Source: Pseudomonadota bacterium (GTDB taxonomy: Bacteria > Desulfobacterota > Syntrophobacteria > Syntrophobacterales > Syntrophobacteraceae). From it: a stretch of DNA of 64,000 nt. The notes under the pieces were generated by a model, which was given only the letters and a program-made list of their open reading frames with translations, did no database searches and was not told the DNA's origin. This document shows positions 25,401 to 32,872 of the stretch, piece by piece; position 1 is the first letter of the stretch; each line of letters starts with the position of its first letter. The stretch lies in the NCBI GenBank assembly GCA_023416335.1, contig JAEZHY010000092.1, forward strand, positions 41,327 through 105,326, given 5' to 3'. The translations under genes and the position numbers were made by a program.

Positions 25401-25499
25401 CTTTTCATAGGTAGCAGATACTACTCCCAAGACACCCTGGATGCGCACCTTACGGTCAACAATCAAAACATCATATGTGAGCTGAACGCTCAAAGATAA
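22422..25499 (+). CDS. Large secreted protein, paralogue of 6975-9815, with an inserted chitin-binding-like module
   Basis: A 1025-residue exported protein; GGAGG precedes ATG 22422 and the signal peptide ends at GAWA (residue 28). It is collinear with the 946-residue paralogue: shared blocks include ETYSS at the mature start, DAVNFAGREIVLFT, IYYRTATMNYESDG, WYSVSSADGL, SIQVF, EYIPAG, LRIWYHRGT and PWISNDIRNYGKPKPW. The Ser/Thr-alternating segments lie at about 465-520 (VETKWSVGGSVTVSKGF) and 680-745 (YSVTYSTTEGETW). At about 745-790 it has an insertion absent from the paralogue with the pattern of CBM5/12 modules (YVIHGGKYYFCKQSHLSS, then W and YW). Function is unknown; carbohydrate-targeted, possibly membrane-active, surface protein is a hypothesis. 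A second secreted protein follows 300 bases downstream on the same strand. Confidence 0.8.
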   Translation: MNCQLRRVFVASAFLVVMLFLGYPGAWAETYSSLNQQYPTHFDNTAFDTNHNDLMYMDAVNFAGREIVLFTLMSDDDLNYNRYLYYFAHSPEDHNKFDIGNSQDNNFRFKVVEFNNLLYLFYTSEHNANGFNTSTIYYRTATMNYESDGNGCTLEFSPLKSFSTGVSSVEIRMAHSMEGALYVIFSSGSTWYSVSSADGLFNSATPNSLVKMTLFSASDVKGAGGAIFQVPDPTEGSLDRLMIAYATGSAVKYYFFDGKVLYGNPTAGNSAYVLSSSGVWPYSVRLIAGSGSASPYTDSKYSIQVFIASPKDSGSNQTWNNIFHREYIPAGVKGNEGTWPGAWVHLAASDEDDVKSVNAFDSDPAWAVLPLYTSVSKEPAADIQSYLRIWYHRGTKYSWPTSDFVRFRCSYYKSDILVHQLPQRVGGTEIQDLSTQTVLGVIEGTPPWPVNAGGGTSDTSNTSWVEYGKTDGITVETKWSVGGSVTVSKGFTFKKRGELKTKLTAGLKYTKTTSSNSTTSKGITLKTYNDATPGRLGWLVVLIPEILNDSYVLKSYDGTALHYEGDPSTDEITVNLLTYGDNTRVDLIDYYLDNPSLAIGEDEGNSSRTLMEGMAARPLSNVIPNGIETKGWKGVTEDYSQMSVSPSCPWDVTNLMTLVDPDASNSGYKDLILHSTGGESSTYSVTYSTTEGETWSPSASFTASWEKAGFLFFSGGEFNVNWTMDISTTSTMTSKLGFQYNIPDCCSPSYVIHGGKYYFCKQSHLSSYTNEPGVGLDWMNYWQEVATRTTIEWATNRNYYNCAGLDCYSTMQVIPKLFVPKADESGYNCPWISNDIRNYGKPKPWCLTYYVYPPSTSAAPQSSRITLKQAKATLHLDRVNPDNNQVSARLSLEGIGPDFLDQIGKLVHLNLGSYVIDSGVNPVVSREIRGKSVVYQMKQAANPKSSIKVVLTYDESRSLLNIAFDADQIRMPGVAQSLVNAYTEGNAVAFPVGLFIGSRYYSQDTLDAHLTVNNQNIICELNAQR

Positions 25500-25800
25500 A
25501 GGCGACAAAACATTGTAGCTCATTAGTTCTTGAAAGAACACTTTGTGTGAGCGTGTATCCATCTTTTCGGAAAGATACGTGGGCAAGTTAGCAGTGGAGC
25601 ATCTTTGATCCTGACAATCGAGTTATTCCTTACGTGAGTGAGGGATAACTCTGAGCAAATTGTTGGCCTGGCTTTTGTTTTGACCGGCACCATGCCAACG
25701 GTTGGGTACACTCCTTCGAAGGCGAACAGCCTAAAAGAGGTGGGAAAGACGACGCGTGTTAATAAGATCCACTCAGTAAACCAGAGAAGAAGGAAACTGT
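25500..25800 (+). promoter_or_regulatory. Structured 300-base leader between two secreted-protein genes
   Basis: Three hairpins stand in a row: GTTCTT-GA-AAGAAC (about 25526-25539), ATCTTT-TCGG-AAAGAT (25561-25576) and a 10-bp stem GAGTTATTCC/GGGATAACTC with one wobble (25620-25651). None has a T-run, so they look like leader structure or mRNA stabilisers, not terminators. No gene is present. Confidence 0.35.
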
Positions 25801-27315
25801 ATGAAGCCAAAACTACTGCTATCCGTAATCATGTCTACCGTGTTACTTCTGGCGCCGTGTGCGTTCGCTAAACAAGCAGGACAGGCCCCTGACCCACCGG
25901 CCAAACTTAAAATTGCGCTTGAGCAGGACGGATTTGAGTTCCAGCAAGGAAGTAGCAAGTCTCTCGACATGTGGCAGCAGTACTGTAGCGGAGTAACCTC
26001 CAGCGCCAAATACAACAACAAGGGCGCGCCGTATTTGACCGCAGTGGTTCCGCATCTTTCCGGGGATACCACGGTGATACCGTATGCCTTTCAGCTTCGT
26101 CCCGATGAGGCCATCGTGTTCATTGGCGTGACCCCGCCGCCAGTGACCTACTTCTCTTACCAGCCCTTTCTGCTCAACAAAGTGTACGCGCAGCCCGTTC
26201 CCGCAAATCTGCTCAATCCGCCAATCCAAGGATGCGGGGGAGACCCGCATTGTCTGGATGTGGGCACCAGCCTGGGAGATACGGTGAATGTCGCAACCAT
26301 CAAGACTATCGGCCCCAATCCGTACAGCGCCCCGATGGTTCTGATTTTCACACCCGATCAGGGCACTGATGCGCGCGTTCGCTCCGCCCTAAAGAACGCC
26401 GGCTATCCCCCGTCAATCATTAATACAATCGTCTTCCCCGCCTCGCTGCTGAACTTGGGTATCGGCCAAGGCCACGACATATTCATGATCCTGGGGCGAA
26501 ATGCTAAATGGCTCAACGGCGAGGCAGGCGAAGCCGCAGGTTTGGCCTACATGGACAGCTTGAACAACCCCAACTCGCCGGTATCGGTTTTCCGGGTGAC
26601 CCCAAAGACATTTTCGGAGAAAAACCTGAATCCATTCCCGGCTCCGGCGCTGCGCGTCCGCGGAACCGGGGAAACCGAAATGGAACTCATAGGGAAACTT
26701 GATGAGATCCGCGACAGGGTTATCAGTCAGTACACCAACATGGGTTACGACGTTACCGCCGAATACATGTCGGGGCCGGGCGGTTACGACGGTTACGACT
26801 ACCTGCAGCAGATGAAGCGTGCGTATCTCGATTGCCGCGACACAATATATGTCGGTTCCGGCACTGATGTTTTTCCTAACAATCTTGATTACGATATAAG
26901 ACTGACCGACAACGAATTCCTGATCATTTATGGCATCAACCACACTGCCACGGGCAAAGCCTCATACATGAACCTGAATGCCTACGCCAAGCCATCACAG
27001 TTGGCCATAGGCAGCATCTTCGATACCGACTTTGCGCACAGCGCTGATGCTTATCTTCCCATCGGTGATCCCGCAGCTTCTCTGATGTTTGCGTACAAGA
27101 TTTCGTGGCAGTGCGGTGTCGAACCTTTCTGTTTGCAAATGTCAAGCGGCGATTGCGCCAGATTGCAGCTCGACGGCCCCGAGCACGCGGCCGACCGGGA
27201 AAAAACGCAGTTGGCCTTCGGCACGCGTTCCTATCTCGAACCGGTAACGAACGTCGGGCCGGCATTCACGGAAGTCGTGTATCACCGGATGATCAAGTTT
27301 TCGCTGAAGCAGTAA
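25801..27315 (+). CDS. Conserved secreted protein of unknown function
   Basis: A 504-residue exported protein with a signal peptide ending at CAFA (residue 23). AAGGAAA precedes ATG 25801. Notable blocks are LRPDEAIVFIGVTPPP followed by YFSYQPFL, a segment DQGTDARVRSALKNAGYP, FPAPALRVRGTGETE and several Cys residues (CGGDPHC and others) that could form disulphides outside the cell. I do not recognise a named family and see no catalytic motif. It lies 300 bases downstream of the large secreted paralogue on the same strand, and the two could be expressed together as a secreted pair. Confidence 0.75.
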   Translation: MKPKLLLSVIMSTVLLLAPCAFAKQAGQAPDPPAKLKIALEQDGFEFQQGSSKSLDMWQQYCSGVTSSAKYNNKGAPYLTAVVPHLSGDTTVIPYAFQLRPDEAIVFIGVTPPPVTYFSYQPFLLNKVYAQPVPANLLNPPIQGCGGDPHCLDVGTSLGDTVNVATIKTIGPNPYSAPMVLIFTPDQGTDARVRSALKNAGYPPSIINTIVFPASLLNLGIGQGHDIFMILGRNAKWLNGEAGEAAGLAYMDSLNNPNSPVSVFRVTPKTFSEKNLNPFPAPALRVRGTGETEMELIGKLDEIRDRVISQYTNMGYDVTAEYMSGPGGYDGYDYLQQMKRAYLDCRDTIYVGSGTDVFPNNLDYDIRLTDNEFLIIYGINHTATGKASYMNLNAYAKPSQLAIGSIFDTDFAHSADAYLPIGDPAASLMFAYKISWQCGVEPFCLQMSSGDCARLQLDGPEHAADREKTQLAFGTRSYLEPVTNVGPAFTEVVYHRMIKFSLKQ

Positions 27316-27487
27316 ATAAGTTTAGGATGTCCAATGTTCATAGAGATAAAGCCGCATGGACGCGAGACAGCGTGATGCTTTAAGCTCTCTTTGCGAAAAG
27401 GGGACAAAAAGCCGCGGGTCGGGAGGTGATTCGACTCAGTTTAGCAGTAGCAAAGAACGAATAAAGCAGTGAAAAGGCGGAAACACA

Positions 27488-27562
27488 ATGAAACGGCATG
27501 TCAAGTGGGCGCTGCAATCCCAGAAGAGCCAGAAAGACTTGCTGCGTGCTGTTTTTATGTAA
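27488..27562 (+). CDS. Possible 24-residue peptide gene
   Basis: ATG 27488 follows AAGGCGG at good spacing and opens 24 codons (MKRHVKWALQSQKSQKD...) before TAA. The product would be basic and amphipathic. There is no family match and chance occurrence is quite possible; it stands alone in the gap after the secreted-protein gene. Confidence 0.2.
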   Translation: MKRHVKWALQSQKSQKDLLRAVFM

Positions 27563-27640
27563 TGCCGTATCGCACTCCCTGATTCATTCTGTGGATTCGA
27601 GAGAATCTTATCTTTGGTTAGAGACTCGGTACTTCAAACG

Positions 27641-27720
27641 AGAAGCCTGTCGGCAGGCCATACTGGAAAAATAGCCCGCCGACAGGTCTTTTGATAAATC
27701 CCAAAACCAGGCTTCTGTTT
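27641..27720. terminator. Bidirectional terminator-like hairpins with alternative pairing
   Basis: CCTGTCGGC (27646-27654) pairs with GCCGACAGG (27678-27686), followed by TCTTTT. AGAAGCCTG (27641-27649) can also pair with CAGGCTTCT (27708-27716), followed by GTTT. The two pairings share CCTG, so they compete or nest. It lies between the plus-strand secreted-protein gene and the convergent XRE gene and could serve both. Confidence 0.6.
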
Positions 27721-27753
27721 GAAGCAATAGGTCAATAGGTATTCAGTGATTGG

Positions 27754-28074
27754 TTACTCAGTAAAGAAGCCGGCGGTTTTCGACGTTCCTTCCTCAGGCT
27801 CACTAAAAACCACATACGGCAGGATTTCGAGGTACTTCTCCTCGATGACGATTCGGAGGAACTCGTGCCGCGGGACATCAAGCGCATCCGCATAGACCAT
27901 CCAGCGCCGGAAGGGGAATGGAGCTTTCCCGCGCTCAATCATTCCGATCATGGTCGATCCGCATCCGATGCTCCTTGTGAGCCGAGGCCTGGACATTCCG
28001 AGTTCCTCGCGCCGGAGTTGAATGACACGCCCCACCAAACCTTTTTCTTTTGGCTCATAAATAAACCTCCTCAT
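27754..28074 (-). CDS. XRE-family helix-turn-helix regulator
   Basis: About 106 residues with an XRE domain in the first 75 (GRVIQLRREELGMSRPRLTRSIGCGSTMIGMIERGK). The fold is single-domain with a short variable C-terminus, as in Cro/CI-like repressors. ATG 28074 is immediately followed by AGGAGG, which as a ribosome-binding site would point to an in-frame start further inside (TTG or GTG near codons 13-14), so the N-terminus is uncertain. It is transcribed towards the terminator at 27641-27720 and divergent from the HD-GYP gene; the palindrome at 28490-28525 lies between them. Confidence 0.75.
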   Translation of the reverse strand: MRRFIYEPKEKGLVGRVIQLRREELGMSRPRLTRSIGCGSTMIGMIERGKAPFPFRRWMVYADALDVPRHEFLRIVIEEKYLEILPYVVFSEPEEGTSKTAGFFTE

Positions 28075-28489
28075 GAAAAGTTGTGAAAATAAAGCTTCGT
28101 TTCAGGAGGTAATGTCATTTGGATTTGTGGCAAAATTAAATATCCATGCCTTATAGTGTGATGGCACTTTGTTTGTGCAGCCGAAAACGAGAGTTTACCT
28201 CCGGACAGAACACGACCACGTCGGCAGGGCCGAAGTCTCAGGACATGACCGCCCTCTCGGCTGAATATTCAGAGGCCCTGGAACTGTCACTTATATCAAC
28301 ATACCGTTTGAAGAGTAGTTAGCCGGGGATCTTCGCAGCTTCCATTCATATTAGGTGCCCCTCAATGCAAATCGTCATCTCTTTTCAAGGCCGGACCTCG
28401 CTTTTTTCGGCAACACCCCCGATGTAAATCCGCTGATCCACAATGATCCGAGGTCTCCAAATTCTCTCGTCGCTGAAAAGGGAAATAGC

Positions 28490-28525
28490 CGAAAGGTATA
28501 CCTCGCATGCGAGGTATACCTTTCG
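28490..28525. promoter_or_regulatory. 36-bp perfect palindrome built from two AGGTATACCT units
   Basis: The 36 bases are exactly self-complementary around GCATGC, and each arm itself contains the palindrome AGGTATACCT. The site lies between the XRE gene and the HD-GYP gene, about 160 bases before the latter's ATG. Two adjacent operators for a dimeric regulator fit; a cruciform or recombination site is an alternative. Confidence 0.5.
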
Positions 28526-28684
28526 AGAGGGTCTCCTAAAAATTTGTCTATAGGTATTCTCAGTAGAACTAAGCAACAAATTTTAAAATTCGGCAAATTT
28601 CTAAATTTTTTCTGACAAAATGCCGATTATAAAAAGCGAAAAGTTTTCTATAGTTACTCATCGCCAAATTAAAAGGGAATAATC

Positions 28685-30037
28685 ATGAAAACTTCTCCCA
28701 GAGTTCTGGTCGTAGACGACAGTTCGACTGTCAGGATGGTGCTTCGTAAGGAACTCGAACGAATGGGCGCGAGGACAACCGAAGCCTTTGATGGATGGCA
28801 AGGATTTGAAAAAGCGATATCTGGAGACTTTGACCTTGTCATTACGGATATAGAGATGCCGAAAATGGACGGCTTCTTGCTTTGCGAAAAGCTAAAGGAG
28901 CATGGTTTCAAGACCCCGATAATAATTTTAACTTCCAAGGATGAAGAGGAAAATATTGAACGCGGCTTCAAACTAGGCGTTGCCGCATACATCCTCAAAT
29001 CGCAGGCAAAAATCAAGCTGCGTGAATGCGTCGAGGAGTTGCTGGACAAAAACGTAAGGAGGCGGTGCATTCTTGTCGTAGACGATTCGGCGTCCACCCG
29101 CCATTTGATTGAAAAATCGCTTTCAGCTGCAGGGTATTGCGTTACATCCGCGGATAACGGTGAAAAGGCGCTTGAACTCATAAGTGACCACCTCCCGGAT
29201 TTGATCCTGAGTGATTTGCACATGCCCAAGCTGGATGGATTCGGGCTGTGCAAAAAGATCCATGCCGATCCTAATTTGTCCGGGATTCCTTTTATAATCA
29301 TGAGTTCAAATGCAGATCATGCCACGATGCGCAGACTCCTCCAATACGGGGCATCCGCTTACCTTGTCAAACCTTTCAACCTTGACCAACTGGTGGTGAC
29401 TGCCGAGCAACTCCTTTCAGATCATTTCCGCCGGATTTCAAAAGAAAAAGAACGTCTTGAAGCCGAACGCCGGTTGATAATCGGAAGTATAACGAGCTTA
29501 GTTTTGGCACTGGAAGCTCGTGACCAGTATACTCGAGGCCATTCGGAGTGCGTCGCCTCTATTCTCGCGGATATGGCTCAAGAAATGGCGTTTGATGCAG
29601 AACAGGCTGAAAGAGCAAGAATCGCAGGCAAGCTCCACGATCTTGGGAAGATCGGCATTCGCGACGATATTTTGCTGAAGCCGGGACCCCTGAACAGACA
29701 GGAATGGGAAATTCTCAAGCAGCATCCAACCATCGGAGCCGAGATTCTTTCCCCGATCCCCAGTTTGGCTGATATCATACCAGCAATTGCAGGACACCAC
29801 GAACGAATCGATGGGAAGGGCTACCCGGAAGGATTGAAAGGGAACCGGATCCATCTGTTGGGCCGGATGATTGCCGTTGCGGATACATATGATGCTCTAA
29901 CCAGCGACCGCCCATATCGAAAAGGACTCTCCCATGAAGATGCCCTTACAACTATCGAAGACGTCAAAGGAGAGCAGCTTTGTCCCGAATGTGTACAAAG
30001 CTTCTTAAATGCGGTTGAAAAGAAGATGAAAATGTAA
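28685..30037 (+). CDS. REC-REC-HD-GYP c-di-GMP phosphodiesterase
   Basis: A 450-residue response regulator with two receivers and an HD-GYP output. REC1 (VVDDSS, Asp55 in ITDIEMPK) and REC2 (VVDDSA, Asp177 in LSDLHMPK, LVKPF) both keep the phospho-acceptor. After a helical linker the HD-GYP domain has LHDLGKIG (His318, Asp319), the HHE motif and GKGYPEG (Gly379-Tyr380-Pro381), so it should hydrolyse c-di-GMP. AAGGGA precedes ATG 28685. A GGDEF protein follows on the same strand 260 bases away, so opposing c-di-GMP activities are side by side. A decayed 3' copy of this gene lies at 6138-6288. Confidence 0.95.
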   Translation: MKTSPRVLVVDDSSTVRMVLRKELERMGARTTEAFDGWQGFEKAISGDFDLVITDIEMPKMDGFLLCEKLKEHGFKTPIIILTSKDEEENIERGFKLGVAAYILKSQAKIKLRECVEELLDKNVRRRCILVVDDSASTRHLIEKSLSAAGYCVTSADNGEKALELISDHLPDLILSDLHMPKLDGFGLCKKIHADPNLSGIPFIIMSSNADHATMRRLLQYGASAYLVKPFNLDQLVVTAEQLLSDHFRRISKEKERLEAERRLIIGSITSLVLALEARDQYTRGHSECVASILADMAQEMAFDAEQAERARIAGKLHDLGKIGIRDDILLKPGPLNRQEWEILKQHPTIGAEILSPIPSLADIIPAIAGHHERIDGKGYPEGLKGNRIHLLGRMIAVADTYDALTSDRPYRKGLSHEDALTTIEDVKGEQLCPECVQSFLNAVEKKMKM

Positions 30038-30295
30038 AGTCATCTGAGTCTTCCTTAGTAATTTTGACGGATTAGCCCAATCGGGGCTATAGCAGGAATT
30101 GGAGCATTAGAAAAAAAGATATGAATAAGCATCTTAAAATAACCCTGGAAACTTCCTGGTATTGAGAGCGCTCTGCTCGTTCAGAGCAAAACGCCCTTGA
30201 ATCAGGCCCTGAGTTTCAGCCCGCGTCAGCTGATATAGACTGGTTCTTGGCCCTGGAACTCACGAAATTTAATTCCCCATTAATGGGAGCCGCCC

Positions 30296-31570
30296 ATGAA
30301 TTTCAAATACAGCGAAACGGAATTTCTCGCCGGAAAGACCGAGATACTTTGCGAAACCATAATCGATGCTTTGCGTGAACTCAGGTCCGCTGCAAGCGGC
30401 CCTGTAACCGCATCACTTTTGAGCCGGTCTCTGATCAACAACACTTCCTATCTGGACGCGTTGTGTTCGGCATCACGGCTGGCAAGTCTTGAGGGCGATT
30501 CGTTTGACGCAGAAGGGTATGCGACGAGGCTAAAGCACTTCCAAATCACGCTGTTAAAGACACTTGAGGCCGCTTTTGGTGAAGACTGGGGAAACTGCGG
30601 GGAAGAACTGTGCGTTCTTGCCGAAAACAAGAGTCGGATTGATGAACTATTTCAACTAAACGACCGAATTCTTGACTCAATAATAGATGGTTGCGGCAAA
30701 GCCTGCCGGCGTCAAAAGCAGCTCTTTGAACTCCTTGCGGAAGTTACGAGGAATCTGCTTGAAGTGGAACACTTCCTCACGGTCTCCTTATCCAATTCAA
30801 AAAGGGCGCAAAGCAGAAACGCGGATTTTTCGGAGACGCTTGAACGAGACCTTCAGTATATGAGCCGAGTGGTTGATAATGCCCGCAATCTGGACGAATT
30901 AAAGAGCTTACTTTCAGCCAAGTTGGAATCAATAAAGCAAGCTTCAAGAAAAAGGCGGGAACTGGAGGAGAAATTAACGCTTCATGCCGCACGGGAAATT
31001 GAGGCTCTCAAGTCTCAGATCAAGAACATGCGAAAACAGGTCGCAAAAGCCCAAAAACATGCTGACACCATGGAGAAGGTAAGCCTGCTGGATCCTTTGA
31101 CGGGAGTTGCCAACCGGAGAGGTTACCAGAAGTACATACGTGAAGAATGGAATGTATACGCCAATACCAGGGAACCATTTTCAATTCTCATGATTGATAT
31201 AGATAATTTTAAATCTGTAAACGACAGGTACGGACATTGGGCCGGCGACAAGTGTCTTGCGGAACTTGCCAAACGAATCGGTGTTAATTTACGCGGAACC
31301 GACTTCCTGGCGCGGTACGGAGGCGAGGAGTTCATCGTGGTGCTCCACGGAACGGTTCAGGCCGGAGCAGTTGCGGTTGCGGAAAAGTTGCGCGGCTGCA
31401 TCGAACAGACCCGATTCCTATGCCGCGGGGAAAGGATCCCGCTTACGATCAGCATAGGCGTCAGTACGGTGCTCGATGCCGATCAAAGTGTCAATGCGAT
31501 TCAGGATCGTGTAGATAAAGGATTGTACCAGGCTAAAAAAAGCGGCCGGAACCACGTATCAATTGTCTAA
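30296..31570 (+). CDS. GGDEF-domain diguanylate cyclase
   Basis: A 424-residue protein. Residues 1-240 are mainly helical with a coiled coil before the catalytic part, likely sensing and dimerising. The GGDEF domain begins at LLDPLTGVANRRGYQKY; the active site is GGEEF (342-346). An inhibitory-site RGTD (333-336) lies five residues before it, so product inhibition by c-di-GMP is expected. No membrane segment is evident, so it should be cytoplasmic. It follows the HD-GYP phosphodiesterase on the same strand. Confidence 0.93.
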   Translation: MNFKYSETEFLAGKTEILCETIIDALRELRSAASGPVTASLLSRSLINNTSYLDALCSASRLASLEGDSFDAEGYATRLKHFQITLLKTLEAAFGEDWGNCGEELCVLAENKSRIDELFQLNDRILDSIIDGCGKACRRQKQLFELLAEVTRNLLEVEHFLTVSLSNSKRAQSRNADFSETLERDLQYMSRVVDNARNLDELKSLLSAKLESIKQASRKRRELEEKLTLHAAREIEALKSQIKNMRKQVAKAQKHADTMEKVSLLDPLTGVANRRGYQKYIREEWNVYANTREPFSILMIDIDNFKSVNDRYGHWAGDKCLAELAKRIGVNLRGTDFLARYGGEEFIVVLHGTVQAGAVAVAEKLRGCIEQTRFLCRGERIPLTISIGVSTVLDADQSVNAIQDRVDKGLYQAKKSGRNHVSIV

Positions 31571-32872
31571 TCACCTCAAGAATATCACGGATGGCTAAAG
31601 AAATGCCGAAACGACCGGAATACGACTGCACGTGATCCCGATCGGCCTCTTCTTAGGTCAGAAAGTCTTTATTGGTTAAATAGAAGTTTCATCATCTACC
31701 AGCTCGACGGTTGCTCTTCAATAATAAAATCAATGGTCTTTGGGAGCTTTTACCTTTCCGTGGTATTTGCCCGTTGCTTTTGTCCGACCGTGGATTTATA
31801 AGCCTCTTAACTCTGTGCTTGCTGCGAATCATGCCGCGCGATCCAACTTCCAAGCCCCCTTGGACAGCCTTTCGATTTCTCACCTCGCAAGAATCGCCGT
31901 TGGCCTGATGAGAAACTTCGGCGCCAAGTTTTCTCCGTCGCGGATACAAGCTCTTTTCCGGCATTTCTTAGCTTTTGGTTTTTCAACTTTTAATTGATGC
32001 TCTAGTTCTTCAATGGTGTTCCGATATCCCTCCGGGATGATTTCGCCTTGAGATATATGGCAGCCGGGACCGGGTCGGATTTTGCCGACTCGATCACCCT
32101 GAAGGCCGTTTCACCCGCCAGAGCAAATCCGCAAACCCTTGCCCTCCCATTCTCTCTCAATTGAGATACGGTTTCACCTTCGAGTTGGTATCGGGCCAGA
32201 TCCCGTGAGTCCACCGACAGAGCCGGTGGTTTACCCTGACTACATACATACGCCATTTCTATATTACGGAATTGAATTCTAAATAAAATCGGCCGCTTTC
32301 AAAAGATCGGCCGAAACTGAGGCTTTAAAATGCTACAAAAGTGGTACAAAAAGTCCACAAAGGAAGTATTGCAGCTTTAAGAATCCGATTAATATTTAGC
32401 CCCATCTCGCCTGTTCCGAACAAGATCTACAGGTGCACTAATATCGAGTTCCTTGCCAGTTATAGTTTATATGGATGCCAATAGCTGATTAATGGCTCAC
32501 AGACCAAACTGCAGCAGACCGAAACGATAATTACTCAGATATTCGCAAAAAAAACGTACGACCATTTTTTCGTATATCGCTCGCAGTGAGAAAGTTTGGC
32601 CTCCTCGGATTCTTCCAAGCCTCTGGGAGGTTCCAAAACATCGTTGGCTCAATCATCCAAAATTCAGGTGGAATTGATTTTTACTCGCTCCGCTGAACTT
32701 TTAGAGGTGTGCACCGGCTTATACGGGTATTGACCGGGAGCGATCTGCAGGCTCCGAATTTATTCTCACGTTCACGGCACCCTTTCCGAAACATGCCCCG
32801 CCATACATGCAGGAACACGGGAGGTATGGAGAACCTCCTATTTGCATACACCCCTCAAACAAGGAGAGTGAG
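31571..32872. other. 1.3-kb intergenic region with a possible degenerate gene
   Basis: It contains a short minus-strand frame (32002-32256) whose sense continues in another frame downstream, and a hairpin with CGGCCG arms around 32290-32310. The remainder is AT-rich and shows nothing recognisable until the ribosome-binding site at 32861. Confidence 0.45.
32002..32256 (-). CDS. Unassigned short reading frame, possibly the 5' part of a frameshifted gene
   Basis: The 84-codon frame reads like protein (SVDSRDLARYQLEGETVSQLRENGRARVCGF) and ends at TAG. Shifting frame by one base near its end gives a coiled-coil-like continuation (IEELEHQLKVEKPKAKK) for about 40 more codons, as if a single-base change split a gene. 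No family is recognised and no ribosome-binding site is visible. Confidence 0.25.
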   Translation of the reverse strand: MAYVCSQGKPPALSVDSRDLARYQLEGETVSQLRENGRARVCGFALAGETAFRVIESAKSDPVPAAIYLKAKSSRRDIGTPLKN

